Source: Beroe forskalii
Lineage: Eukaryota; Ctenophora; Nuda; Beroida; Beroidae
DNA: 64,000 nucleotides
Direction: 5' to 3'
Assembly (NCBI GenBank): GCA_011033025.1
Contig: WFMF01000167.1
Location: 248,001 to 312,000 of the forward strand
The notes under the pieces are model-generated. The model ran no database searches and had not been told where the DNA came from. It worked only from the letters and a program-made list of their open reading frames with translations. Positions 1 to 11,714 of this stretch are shown one piece after another. The position numbers were made by a program, and so were the translations under genes. Position 1 is the stretch's first letter. Every line of letters begins with the position of its first letter.

Positions 1-4
1 GATT

Positions 5-1120
5 TTAAGCTGAGATATCCCCATGAAATTGCAGGCTGCTCAAAATATTAACACCATTATTAGTTTTTTTAATTCGCCTGAGGGCTTTCTTGGCCATCAT
101 GTCGAAGCACTTACTGTTAGCTATTCCTACACTTCTTGCCAATCTTGTGATTAACCCGAACTCCCCGAAGCAATTAAATAGGTTGATTTCAAGCACATAA
201 ACGTTCCCCTTGTCAGCCATCCTCAGATCAAAGACAGCCCAGTCCTGAATGTCCATTGCTCGGAATGTGCTGAAAACAACATCTTTAACCTTTTCCACAA
301 CTTTTGCTTCCTTGATTTGATCCACGAACTGGAGGCTTCCCAGATGATACTTAATTTGTTCCCTTCCGGTTGAGTCCTTGCCACTGCCGAATTTCATGTC
401 ATAGTCCCGGATGGATGTTGGCTCTACATCGTATTCAATGATCCCAAGCAGGGTCAGGTCTCCATTCTCATCTTCAATTACACCGGTCCGAAGCTCCTTA
501 CCAGTGATGAACTTTTCTATCACGGCACTTTCGCCCAACTCAAGAGCCATGTCCAAGGCAGTCAGCATGAAATCCTTATCAAGGCATTTAGTGACTCCCT
601 TTGAATCTTCCAAAGTCGGTACTTTCACGATAACCGGGAATTGGAATGGTAAGTCATGCACACAATCTCTATTTTCTTCTGTGACAACTATTCCGGGGGC
701 CATTGCGGTTGCTAATCCACAGGATTCAAGCGCCTTTCGAGTTAGAGCTTTGTCGTTGGAAATGAAATGTGAGTCTGTCTTTGGTCCCATGAATATGCTC
801 GGATTTCCAATATTCTCGAATATCCGCCTGTACTTGCCACAAGTTTCAAACCCAAATGCCTGCATGAGCATCAAATCTGGAGCTATTTCTCGTATCACGT
901 TGGGAAGTCTTTCCATGGTGAATTTTTCACTTTCCGCCAAGGTGTCATCATTGAGATTTGGTACATAAGAAAACGTTTCATCTGGATAGCACATGATGTA
1001 CTTGAATAGGTAATCTTCAAATTCGTTGACATTGACAGACCTTGTAAAAACCAGGCTTTGTAATAGGCATCGCTCCTCGTCCAGAGATCCAACAAAGTTT
1101 AAGATTATTTTCTTGTTCAT
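5..1120 (-). CDS. ATP-grasp enzyme, D-alanine-D-alanine ligase-like, intronless
   Basis: A single open frame of 371 residues runs from an ATG at 1120 to a TAA at 5-7. The order of motifs is that of the Ddl-type ATP-grasp fold: a Ddl-like linker with DKALTRKAL at about 123-131, the nucleotide-binding strand VIVKVPTLEDSKGV at 163-176, IEKFITGKELRTGV at 201-214, and the metal-binding core DWAVFDLRM (293-301) and LEINLF (310-315). D298, E311 and N313 sit where Ddl enzymes bind Mg2+. The family joins a carboxylate to an amine through an acyl phosphate, but the substrates cannot be read from sequence. The normal Ddl glycine-rich omega region is not obvious, so classical D-Ala-D-Ala synthesis is unlikely. 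No signal peptide is seen, which suggests a cytosolic protein. The lack of introns contrasts with the other genes and may reflect retroposition or horizontal transfer. The family call is firm and the exact role unknown. Confidence 0.8.
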   Translation of the reverse strand: MNKKIILNFVGSLDEERCLLQSLVFTRSVNVNEFEDYLFKYIMCYPDETFSYVPNLNDDTLAESEKFTMERLPNVIREIAPDLMLMQAFGFETCGKYRRIFENIGNPSIFMGPKTDSHFISNDKALTRKALESCGLATAMAPGIVVTEENRDCVHDLPFQFPVIVKVPTLEDSKGVTKCLDKDFMLTALDMALELGESAVIEKFITGKELRTGVIEDENGDLTLLGIIEYDVEPTSIRDYDMKFGSGKDSTGREQIKYHLGSLQFVDQIKEAKVVEKVKDVVFSTFRAMDIQDWAVFDLRMADKGNVYVLEINLFNCFGEFGLITRLARSVGIANSKCFDMMAKKALRRIKKTNNGVNILSSLQFHGDISA

Positions 1121-1207
1121 GGTTTTGGTGTCCTGGAAAACACAAAAGAGGGAAAATTCTAAGATTGATTACTAGAAATTGAATTTATAATTGAATTTTT
1201 TTAAGGC

Positions 1208-1362
1208 AGGTGTCGCCACCTCGAGAAATGAGAATTCTTCTGAAATTTCCGATCGCGCGGCGCCATGTACGTAGGCGAATATACTGTTAAATCAGTATCA
1301 CACGCGTACAAATTGTGGTTTTGTGGAAATTTCAGACACCGATCTCAGAGGTGGCGACACCT
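1208..1362. mobile_element. MITE-like element with terminal inverted repeats
   Basis: The left end AGGTGTCGCCACCTC and the right end, which reads GAGGTGGCGACACCT on this strand, form a 15-bp perfect terminal inverted repeat with weaker pairing inside. The element is 155 bp with no coding capacity. No convincing target-site duplication is seen, so the superfamily is not assigned. Confidence 0.6.
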
Positions 1363-1478
1363 CAGTAATGCTTATTTAATGCTCTTAATATACTATGACT
1401 AGCAGGCCCGTTGGTCTAGCAGGCCCGTTGGTCCTGCTAAGATTCTAAGATTGATTACGAGAAATCAAAGACTGTACG

Positions 1479-2876
1479 AAAATTTCAAGATTTATTACGA
1501 GAAGTTTTATGATGAATAGGACGAGCAGAGGTGTCACACACATCGTTTATTGTAGCAATAAAACTATGTTGTTGTTGTTGTACGGAAATTTTCAAATGTT
1601 CTATCAACATTCATTTTCAACCATCTGAAGATTATAAGTTGGTTAACATAACAGATAAAAATGTATTCAAACAACATGAGTCAATACTGACAAGTAACAA
1701 TATTGACTACACTATCATACAGACTGGACCCAAGAATCGAGAAATTGAATTTATAATTTCATTTTTTAATGTTAATGGTTCGGGGCTCATGATTTAATGC
1801 TCTAAATATATACTACGAGAAAACCCGTTGGGGGTTCTCTTTAATTGGACGTATAGGTGTATAGTCAGTTGGACGTACGATAAATTGAACGAAGTCATTG
1901 ATGCAATTTTTGTTACTGGGGGTAGGGGTGCAACGTAACGAAATTACGAATTATTTCCATAGAATTTTAATATGAATCAAAAAATGTTGCTGAATTTGCA
2001 ATTATAAATTAATGTCGAGGACACATAACAGTAAATATGAAGAACTCCAGAACAATGGTTTTCTAATCCGAAGTTCAGATTCAGAGAAAAGATGAGCAAC
2101 AAATCGTTGACATCAAAATTGTCTGCATTTTCATCTGTTTTGAACCCACTTCTAACTTGAGCAATTATAAATATCTCCTTCTGTCGCATCCCCGCAAAAA
2201 ACCATCGACACTACGAATATCTTCACATGGAAGAATTATCGCTGATTTTCACAATGAAACAAAATGCTCAAGTCTTACCTGTTCTCCTACAATAGTGATT
2301 AGAGTTGATAGTCTTCTGTCGTAATCTTTTTACCAAACTCGAATATTCCATTAAGAACGTAAATGATGACTGAAAACAGTTGAAACGTTTCCAAAGTACA
2401 CAGTAACGAAATGGCAGATTCTTTGTTAAAATGCACGTGCAGTTTTTGCGCGCAATCACCAATAACCATAGCAACGCGCGCAACTGGTGAATAAAATCTT
2501 GAAATCGATCTTGTTTTTCGCGATTCCTTTTCCAACTTTGAACATTAATTACGGAAAATCTAAAGCCTAAATTCAAATAAAAATAATGCTTCTCTAGAGG
2601 GAATTTATTTTTCTACTACCCTGCAAAAATCACGGGATTTCAACTCCGTTTTTAGCCGGCGTTTGGGTTGCGCTAAGCACGGTGCTTCAACTGCCTTAAT
2701 CCTTTAGCAGGCCCGTAGGGCTTGCTTATATGCAGCTCATTCGGCACTGCTACGCATTTTGAGTGCATTTGGACCGATTCAATGAGGGCCGATGAGTTAA
2801 TCGATAAAAGCATGATATTGAATCAATGAAACAACGTTTTGGGATTAAGCGGCATTAGCGTGTATGCTCTAGGACT
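1479..2876 (+). repeat. 1.4 kb duplicated segment, copy A
   Basis: Nearly identical to 7097-8495, with only a handful of substitutions and homopolymer-length differences by eye. The sequence is non-coding: its short frames (for example 1531-1797) have no recognisable product. Copy A ends directly at a tract of about 20 T, while copy B runs on into unrelated DNA. Confidence 0.85.
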
Positions 2877-4104
2877 TTTTTTTTTTTTTTTTTTTTGGTT
2901 GAGCTAGCCAAGACTCGCCGAATAAATCCCGTTCTTAAATTGGGATAGTTTGGCAATGGGCTTAGTTATGGAATACTCTCCTTTTGTATTGCCAGATGTT
3001 GTCTGATCCCGCGAGGGGTCAGATGACGTCGGACAATTTATGTACCCCCCTTTGTTTCCCCAATTTATTTCCCCTTTATTTCCTCAATTGAACTTTTTTT
3101 TTTATAACTTAGGTATCCATTGAAGTGAGTTTGCTGGTTTATAAGTACGTTTTAAAACAATCCAGTTAGCGTCTTGGCACCTTTTACATCTAAATGTATT
3201 TCTCCAGTCAGCAGAAATTTCACCAATTGCATCCTTTCCCCTTCCCTTTTCTTGCGTCTTTGCGCCCATTGTGTTGAATTTTAGGAGAGTTATCCAATGC
3301 GGAAAGGAGTACCACTTACCTGGAGAGTCGCCACACTCTCTAGAGCTGGCAGACAGTCTCTGATTACGATGAAGCTGGAACAAGAGAAAGGGTTCCTGGT
3401 CAAAGAGGAAGCTGTTAACATACCAATACTGGAAAAATCAACATAAAAAGGCATTTATTAAGTGATAGTGGTGATCATGCTGAGAGTAAGGACGGCCACA
3501 TAGGAGGTTTTTCACGACATAATCTAAATAAGCCTCCACTACTTCTATCTATTTCAAGATGGGCCGTGGACTTATGAGAAAACTAGGGTATTATGAGAAT
3601 TCTAGAAGAAATAGTATAAAGTAGGAAGAACGGCATGCAAAAGCTCAAATCAGTAGCAGATGACCAAAGCTGTGTTTGTGTTTATGATTTGTGTGTTTGT
3701 TTGTTTTTTTTCACTGTATTTCCTTAATTTCTTTTTGGTATACTCGTTGAAACTGGTAGTCTTAGCAATCAGTGCGATTTCTCTTCTTCGAGGCTTCAAT
3801 TGTCAACTGAGGTCAATGCTTCTGTGATGTCTAAGAGAATCAATCTGGTCCTTCGTTGTTTTTGTTTCATTCCAAGACCGACCGTAGCATATTTTCTCAA
3901 GCTACTATGGGTGCCCATTCGTCATTCATGTTCAGGCACATCCATGGGGAGACTACCAGTATAGTTTTCTGTCGTGTTGTTATTATAATTCTTAAGTGTT
4001 TCCGAATAATGTTCTGAATAATAATTGGAAAATACTACCAATTTGACTTAGCTAGTCGATTGAAAAAGATAAGAGGGTAAAGCTTGCCGATGTTTAGAAT
4101 ATCA

Positions 4105-4818
4105 CGCCAATGCAACCCCTGCATATCATTATCATGAAGATGCTGGGAAAAAAACGCTATAAATGCCCAATTATATAGTTAATCAATGAAATACTGCGCC
4201 ATTGCGCCCATCATGAGGATGCCCTATAAATGCCCAATGAAACACTGCGCCATTGTGCCCATCATGAGGATGCCCTATAAATGCCCTATGAAATACTGCG
4301 CCATTGCGCCCATCATGAGGATGCCCTATAAATGCCCAATATAGTTAATCAATGAAATACTGCGCCATTGCGCCCATCATGAGGATGCCCTATAAATGCC
4401 CAATGAAACACTGCGCCATTGCGCCCATCGTGAGGATGCCCTATAAATGCCCAATGAAATACTGCGCCATTGCGCCCATCATGAGGATGCCTTATAAATG
4501 CCCAATATAGTTAATCAATGAAATACTGCGCCATTGCGCCCATCATGAGGATGCCCTATAAATGCCCAATGAAACACTGCGCCATTGTGCCCATCATGAG
4601 GATGCCCTATAAATGCCCAATGAAATACTGCACCATTGCGCCCATCATGAGGATGCCCTATAAATGTCCAATGAAATACTGCGCCATTGCGCCCATCATG
4701 AGGATGCCCTATAAATGCCCAATGAAATACTGCGCCATTGCGCCCATCATGAGGATGCCCTATAAATGCCCAATATAATTAATCAATGAAATACTGCGCC
4801 ATTGCGCCCATCATGAGG
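4105..4818 (+). repeat. 51-bp minisatellite with higher-order structure
   Basis: About 12 copies of a 51-bp unit starting ATGAAATACTGCGCCATTGC. A 13-bp insert containing TAGTTAATCA interrupts the array after blocks of three, three and five units. This gives a 166-bp higher-order repeat twice and then a 268-bp one. Because 51 is divisible by three the array translates as MKYCAIAPIMRMPYKCP repeats, but there is no gene context and the frame is judged non-coding. Confidence 0.9.
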
Positions 4819-4995
4819 AGTATCGGTACAGATTAATAAGCAATGCTAGTTGAAGATAAATTGGCAAAACTAGTCGGGAAAAAGGCTACACCTGCATATA
4901 TCTCCATCATAAGCAGTATTATGAATGACAGAGCTATTCGAGGTAAAATACCCTACCAGTGTGAATTAATGCTCCCGTCATGAAAATCTAATTAA

Positions 4996-5723
4996 GGGGG
5001 CAGGGGGGGGTCCCCGGGGTGCCAACGGCCAAAACGGAGCCCCCGGCCAGAAATGATAGAGGAGCATCCCAGCTACCAGAAAAACCCCACGGAACGAAAA
5101 AATCCCGCTCCCAGCCCGAGCTATGCGATTCCGAAAATCGGAACCCGCCTGCAATCACACCACGCGCGCGAACCCCAATCGCGACCCGCCAAAAACGACC
5201 CCAAAAATCCATCCCCCCCCACATCTCCCGGAGAATCGCACTGAAACCCCCCAGACATGCTCCCGGGATCAAAACGAAGAGACCTGCCCAGTAGATCCCC
5301 GATTCAGGCCTTCAAACCGAAAATACTCGATTTTGAAATTTCGAGGTGCCAAATTTTGATGATTTTTTGCGGGTTCGAAATTTCAAAATCGAACACTCCC
5401 GGCTTAAAGGCCCAAATCAAAAATCCACCCAACAAATCCCCCCATTCCAATCCCCAGAACACATCCGGAAAGCCCCAGGACGACTCCCCAAAAAATGCAG
5501 GAGGAGATAGACTTCCAAGATCATCCCCGGCAAATCGCAATTAAAGCCCGCGCGCGCAGTGCAACCACAGGCAAACTCCGACTCCCAAAACCACACAACT
5601 CAGGCCAGGAACAAGACCTCCTCACCCCGCAAAGCCCCTCCGGCAGCTAGGACGCCCCTCTACCACCTCCAGCCAAAAACCCCACTCCGGCCACCCACAC
5701 CCCGAAGACCCCCCCCTGCCCCC
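4996..5723. mobile_element. TTAA-flanked, C-rich non-autonomous element (piggyBac-like site)
   Basis: The terminal inverted repeat GGGGGCAGGGGGGGGTC occurs at 4996 and, inverted, ends at 5723. Both ends are flanked by TTAA (4992-4995 and 5724-5727), the site duplicated by piggyBac-family elements. The 728-bp interior is strongly A/C-rich on the plus strand and has a strong internal hairpin near 5330-5400 built on CGATTTTGAAATTTCGA and its inverse. Short frames on both strands are low-complexity and not taken as genes. Confidence 0.65.
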
Positions 5724-5727
5724 TTAA

Positions 5728-6554
5728 TAGATTATTATTAAAGAAGATAGACAAAACTAGTCAACAAATGATACTTCGGCACCTAGTGGCAATAAAGTGG
5801 ATAGTCTAAATGAAGTAGAAAACTGGTATGTTAACAGGAAAGCAGGAAGTAGTTGATTCGTTGTACTTGTCATCTGAAACCGTCCGCAATTTGATTGTAC
5901 ACAGTAGTTTTGAAAGTGGTAAAATAACATAAAATATGTAGCGCTGTAGTTGGAGATTATTTAAGTTATAGCGTGCATGGCGTATGCCGCATGGTACATA
6001 CTCGATGAATCTCAATCTCTGCTAACCCTTCCCAAATTTAATTATTCTGTACTAAGGGAAAATTGATTACTTCCGTCCTGGCAAGGACGGCAACCCCCGG
6101 CCCTCCCCAGTATGTGAGTACTAAGTAGATATTAAAAATAATAAAATTAAAAAAATAAAATAAGAAAATAAGAGGTTAAAAATGCGTTCAAAACACTCAT
6201 CCTTTTCCTAATTGCTTTTCTTTAGTGGTCTTTCGGGATTCAAACCCATCAGCTAGTTTTCAAGGCTTGTCTTTGATCTTCTATAGGTGTGACCAAAACA
6301 AAATTCGTCTCAAACAAGCAACAAAAACAGCGTTTGAATCAAACACAAGAAAATAAATTAAATGGTTAATAAAGAAGTCCGTTGGTAAGGGGTATTTTTT
6401 TGAGAGGGTGAGTTTTTTTTACCAAATTAGCGGCCTATAAAATTTTGATGGGCGGAAGGGGAAAACGGTCGATTTTAGTATGAAGCTGGAAGAAGAGTAT
6501 GAAATAATGATAAATGGAATTGAGGTAGATAATCAGTGCTAAAATATGAAAAAA
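5728..6554. other. Intergenic sequence, nothing recognised
   Basis: AT-rich DNA without a supported gene. A short GC hairpin, CCGTCCTGGCAAGGACGG, lies at about 6066-6083. Confidence 0.5.
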
Positions 6555-7016
6555 AGAGAACAAAACGCTAGTTACGAGTAGTAAGATGAGAAATAATAGA
6601 AAATTGGTGGAATAGGATTAAATTGGCTAAGGTATGGAGGTATGGAGAGAACAAAACGCTAGTTACGAGTAGTAAGATGAGAAATAATAGAAAATTGGTG
6701 GAATAGGATTAAATTGGCTAAGGTATGGAGGTATGGAGAGAACAAAACGCTAGTTACGAGTAGTAAGATGAGAAATAATAGAAAATTGGTGGAATAGGAT
6801 TAAATTGGCTAAGGTATGGAGGTATGGAGAGAACAAAACGCTAGTTACGAGTAGTAAGATGAGAAATAATAGAAAATTGGTGGAATAGGATTAAATTGGC
6901 TAAGGTATGGAGGTATGGAGGTATGGAGAGAACAAAACGCTAGTTACGAGTAGTAAGGTGAGAAATAATAGAAAATTGGTGGAATAGGATTAAATTGGCT
7001 AAGGTATGGAGAGATA
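6555..7016 (+). repeat. 91-bp tandem repeat, five copies
   Basis: Five nearly identical units beginning AGAGAACAAAACGCTAG start at about 6555, 6645, 6736, 6827 and 6926. The fourth unit carries one additional GGTATGGAG step. The array has no open frame of note and lies immediately upstream of copy B of the 1.4 kb duplication. Confidence 0.9.
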
Positions 7017-7096
7017 CGAAAACGAACACGTATGATTCAATGCTGATCAGCGCTGATCAGCGCTGATCGGCGCCGATTGCAAAGTCAACATCTGCC

Positions 7097-8495
7097 AAAA
7101 TTTCAAGATTTATTACGAGAAGTTTTATGATGAATAGGACGAGCAGAGGTGTCACACACATCGTTTATTGTAGCAATAAAACTATGTTGTTGTTGTTGTA
7201 CGGAAATTTTCAAATGTTCTATCAACATTCATTTTCAACCATCTGAAGATTATAAGTTGGTTAACATAACAGATAAAAATGTATTCAAACAACATGAGTC
7301 AATACTGACAAGTAACAATATTGACTACACTATCATACAGACTGGACCCAAGAATCGAGAAATTGAATTTATAATTTCATTTTTTTAATGTTAATGGTTC
7401 GGTGCTCATGATTTAATGCTCTAAATATATACTACGAGAAAACCCGTTGGGGGTTCTCTTTAATTGGACGTATAGGTGTATAGTCAGTTGGACGTACGAT
7501 AAATTGAACGAAGTCATTGATGCAATTTTTGTTACTGGGGGTAGGGGTGCAACGTAACGAAATTACGAATTATTTCCATAGAATTTTAATATGAATCAAA
7601 AATGTTGCTGAATTTGCAATTATAAATTAATGTCGAGGACACATAACAGTAAATATGAAGAACTCCAGAACAATGGTTTTCTAATCCGAAGTTCAGATTC
7701 AGAGAAAAGATGAGCAACAAATCGTTGACATCAAAATTGTCTGCATTTTCATCTGTTTTGAACCCACTTCTAACTTGAGCAATTATAAATATCTCCTTCT
7801 GTCGCATCCCCGCAAAAAACCATCGACACTACGAATATCTTCACATGGAAGAATTATCGCTGATTTTCACAATGAAACAAAATGCTCAAGTCTTACCTGT
7901 TCTCCTACAATAGTGATTAGAGTTGATAGTCTTCTGTCGTAATCTTTTTACCAAACTCGAATATTCCATTAAGAACGTAAATGATGACTGAAAACAGTTG
8001 AAACGTTTCCAAAGTACACAGTAACGAAATGGCAGATTCTTTGTTAAAATGCACGTGCAGTTTTTGCGCGCAATCACCAATAACCATAGCAACGCGCGCA
8101 ACTGGTGAATAAAATCTTGAAATCGATCTTGTTTTTCGCGATTCCTTTTCCAACTTTGAACATTAATTACGGAAAATCTAAAGCCTAAATTCAAATAAAA
8201 ATAATGCTTCTCTAGAGGGAATTTATTTTTCTACTACCCTGCAAAAAATCACGGGATTTCAACTCCGTTTTTAGCCGGCGTTTGGGTTGCGCTAAGCACG
8301 GTGCTTCAACTGCCTTAATCCTTTAGCAGGCCCGTAGGGCTTGCTTATATGCAGCTCATTCGGCACTGCTACGCATTTTGAGTGCATTTGGACCGATTCA
8401 ATGAGGGCCGATGAGTTAATCGATAAAAGCATGATATTGAATCAATGAAACAACGTTTTGGGATTAAGCGGCATTAGCGTGTATGCTCTAGGACT
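7097..8495 (+). repeat. 1.4 kb duplicated segment, copy B
   Basis: Second copy of the segment at 1479-2876, in the same orientation about 5.6 kb away. The very low divergence implies a recent duplication, or an interspersed repeat with no coding region. Confidence 0.85.
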
Positions 8496-9970
8496 GTTCG
8501 CTTATCACAATGTTTCTCAAAGACGAAAATTTTTAAAAAATATGCGAAAACTCATTCTAGGATCAAGACTAGGATTGACAAGTAACGAGTTGTGTATGTG
8601 CATGTTATTGTTGGTTTCTCATGGAGTTGTTAAGGCTTGCAGTTGCTTGGTTTAATATTCGAGAAAATCCGTGATATATAATAATTATGTCAAGATATAA
8701 TAATTATCTCAAGATTGAAATTATTAAGAAAATCAAACATTGGGCGTCACCATTCATCTTGATAACGTTACTTATATAATGAAATCGAAGAAACAGCATC
8801 TTATTTACAAAGAATGAAGATTCATTTGGCTGCTGCTACAAATCCTGCTGAGTGTTGAATGCTGATGCCAGCGTGTAATCCTCACGAGGGACTATCAACG
8901 TTAGTCAAAGGTGCCTCATCCATTATTCTTCAGCAGGACTGTTTACTCATTACCATGTTTGTTTATCCAAGCGAAAGCTAAAACAATTTACGAGAATTCA
9001 TTCTAGAGCAGAGAGTGGCTACTTGCTACTTTTAGTACGTGCTTAATCATTACTTTGTTATTGAGCTATTGTTGAATAAAACTTTTACAGGCCCGTTGCC
9101 AGTATTTTTTCCGGGAGGGCCCTTACGTCACGTTATGGAATTGTGATTTGTGAAGGATCGTTCACATATCACGTCTTGGCCTTAAAAACCTCCCCCAAGA
9201 TTCTTGGGGGAGGGTTTTTCAAATTATTACGTTTGATTTGAAAAACGCCAAAAACGGCGAAATATGAAATTGATTTAGTTTTGTCGATAAATCATGAGTC
9301 TCAACTCCCACCCATATAAAACATATAGCAAATTGACGCCCTATTCTTTTCAGGGACCCAGTCTACATCGGACCTGACCTCTGTTACATCCCACTCAGAA
9401 AGTGAAAATGAATGAGGAGGAAAGAGTAGAATGCTGGAGAGCAGGAATTTATTGCTTTACTGCGGGTCTCTGTGATTTTATCGGACATAAGCTCATGAGA
9501 TCACAAACTATTAACCCTTCTAGGCTTGAATTATTTATCTCAAGGGTAAGCTGTATTAGTCATTTATAGGTCTATAAAAATATCACATAAGTATCTAAGA
9601 TTGGGGCCTTCTCATCTCTCAGGATGAATTCATAATAGTTTAGACTAAGATAACACCTATATTTTCCTCATTGATCTCACGACATTTATCTCATATTCGA
9701 ATGACACTTTATATTCTCGTAAGGCTGGGGTCTGGGTAAGCTGGTTGTAAGGTTATTATATGAAGGAGATGAAGTGCCCTGAAATAAAATGTCGTGTGAA
9801 TGTGATGAAATGCCGTGAAACAACGAAAATTCACTCTGGGACTGGGAGTGGGAGTATAATTAGGAGCAACTTGAAAAAGAGAGGAACTAATTGTAAATGT
9901 TTACTTTATGGAGCTATTAAACTATTAAATATTTAAGAATTTAAATGATGTATTGTAATTGTATCGTATA
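8496..9970. other. Intergenic, no gene recognised
   Basis: AT-rich sequence. The only notable structure is a hairpin at 9184-9219. A short frame at 8458-8655 that enters this interval has no recognisable domain. Confidence 0.5.
9184..9219. other. Strong hairpin
   Basis: CCTCCCCCAAGA is followed at once by TCTTGGGGGAGG, with A and T runs extending the stem to about 17 bp. It could be a foldback remnant. A terminator role is not implied in an animal genome. Confidence 0.7.
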
Positions 9971-10138
9971 TGTGTGCAGACCGCTCGATTACAGGAGGGC
10001 TCAAAAAGACGCATAGATTTATACTGTTCGCGCGTCTACTTTCCAGTTCCAGTTCCACATAGATTCAGTTGAAAGCACACAATTTTGCGCCTCTTTCTCT
10101 AGCCCTCGCCTCTCAGGTTATCGAGCGGTCTGCGCACA
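9971..10138. mobile_element. MITE with TA target duplication (Tc1/mariner-like)
   Basis: Ends TGTGTGCAGACCGCTCGAT and, inverted, TGTGCGCAGACCGCTCGAT form a 19-bp imperfect terminal inverted repeat flanked by TA on both sides. The element is 168 bp with no coding capacity. The superfamily call rests only on the TA duplication. Confidence 0.65.
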
Positions 10139-11063
10139 TATGCGTATCTTTCAAGATTAGTTTAAGATTTTGGCTCTTTATTGCCATTGGAATCATGATT
10201 TAGCAATTTTCGATTGTAATTATCTTTTGTTAATCATATTGATATTTCATATTTGGGATTTTATGGAATTATTTAATGAGTTAATGGAACTGGAAGTTCT
10301 GCAGGGTCGCTTCCGGCTGGGGGATGATTTAGAGATATATTTTATTCCATCATCATCATCCACGCTGAACTTTGTTGGTTATAATCATAATTTAAACCTG
10401 ATTTCATTGATAAGAATTCTGAAAATTAATATCTATTTATCTGGAAAATTATGTGTTTATACTTTATGAGAATGGAAATTTGTGCAATTTTACGAATCTA
10501 AAATCTTACTTTTATTTTTCAATTTAGGTCATGAACGTACGCAAAATTTATGCCCCTAATATCTCCCTCCCCCGGACGACCGAATTTTTCTTGAGCATCA
10601 CTTGGATGTGTGTGCTACTGCTATATTTTGCACCCGATTCCGTAACCATCCCGACAAAATCAACTCAATTATAAGACTCTGTCGATACTCTTTCTGACTA
10701 AATCAAGGGTAATTTCTTGAAAATTTAGGTCCGTCAACTAAAATTTTCACTAAATGCGGATGTTTGCATTTGGCATTGGCCAGAGTCCACCACACCCCCC
10801 GTCCCCTACCTCGGCATCTCGTGGCAAAGTCAAACGTCCTATTTGGAGGTCTCATAGGGCTAGAGATGCAGGAAGGTGCAGATGCAGGAAGGATCAAAAT
10901 TCTGTTAAGGAAAATTCGGTAAAAAAGAATCAATTTTATTTTGAATTTAGAGGAAGTGAACAAAATGAGTAAATCACAAACGAAAAACTATACGGCATTC
11001 GCAGCTGTCTCGGCACCAGGCCAGGCCCATAAGTGTGCGGTAAACTTTTCATAGTGATACTTA
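10139..11063. other. Intergenic, no gene recognised
   Basis: Contains a 99-codon frame (10170-10469) and shorter frames on both strands at 10703-10972, none with a recognisable domain or splice context. No RNA gene is seen. Confidence 0.45.
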
Positions 11064-11296
11064 GGCGCCTGTAACGTTCGTCGGTCGATCGAATGGAATT
11101 GGTCGATCGATCAACTCCATTGGAACGAATGATGTGTTTTACTGGTCCCTAATGACTTGAATCGTGTTTAAATGAGCAATATTTAGTTGTTTCCCTACTT
11201 GCTCATAGATTGTCTATTTAAAACACATCAGTCGGTCAAATGAAGTTGATCGATCGACCGGTTCCATTCGGTCGACCGACGAACGTTACAGGCGCC
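11064..11296. mobile_element. MITE with TTA duplication (PIF/Harbinger-like)
   Basis: A 233-bp element with long terminal inverted repeats (about 55 bp, beginning GGCGCCTGTAACGTTCGTCG) flanked by TTA at 11061-11063 and 11297-11299. The arms carry repeated GTCGATCGA steps. The three-base TWA-type duplication is typical of the PIF/Harbinger superfamily. Confidence 0.75.
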
Positions 11297-11577
11297 TTAT
11301 AGTTATATGGTACTTAGTACTTACTTCGAGTTCAAGAGAACTCATTGTTTATTTCTATAAATATTTATATAACAAAAGCTAAGCCTAAAGCAGATCAACA
11401 ATCAAGACAATGTCCCACTCCCTCAAGGAGTCCCTGTTCCATGTTATTTAGATGAATTTAAAAGATAAATCTTATTCTTATGTCATTATCTACAGCAAAA
11501 GACGTATCTTTCCTGCTAAAATTGCCTTGGCCTTACGCTTAACCACTATGACTAAGGGCACTGCAGTTTAGCGCCTT

Positions 11578-11657
11578 ACGTTTCCTAATCCTTGCCAGAC
11601 GTTGCCTCATGCCGCGCGCGCGAGGGGGCCAGGCAACGCCTGGCAAACGTTTCCTAA
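11578..11657. mobile_element. Short palindromic element with direct-repeat flanks, copy 1
   Basis: Inverted arms TGCCAGACGTTGCC and GGCAACGCCTGGCA surround a CG-rich centre (GCGCGCGCG). The unit is bounded by the direct repeat ACGTTTCCTAA at 11578-11588 and 11647-11657. A related unit with similar flanks lies at 59504-59585. Confidence 0.6.
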
Positions 11658-11714
11658 GCAACGCAAACTGAAACAGGGATATACGTGTTTAGCACTTCAG
11701 TGGAATAGAAATAA

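Larger units (their letters stand above)
1121..4104. other. No recognisable gene; MITE and 1.4 kb duplication
   Basis: Non-coding AT-rich DNA. It holds an inverted-repeat element (1208-1362), a short direct repeat of GCAGGCCCGTTGG at about 1403-1438, and copy A of the 1.4 kb duplication followed by a run of about 20 T. The short minus-strand frame at 3102-3383 ends in a CxxC-containing stretch (FRCKRC). It has no recognised homologue and no clear splice context. Confidence 0.6.

Noticed and set aside
411-968. 185-codon plus-strand frame
   Set aside because: Antisense shadow of the ATP-grasp gene, low-quality composition.
3102-3383. Zinc-ribbon-like small protein
   Set aside because: Only one CxxC pair, no second pair, no splice or start evidence.
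4518-4778. MKYCAIAPIMRMPYKCP repeat protein
   Set aside because: Open only because the 51-bp unit is a multiple of three; spacers break it and no start, splice or promoter context supports it.
4988-5741. Pro/Arg-rich proteins in the C-rich element
   Set aside because: Overlapping frames on both strands follow from composition skew; no domains.
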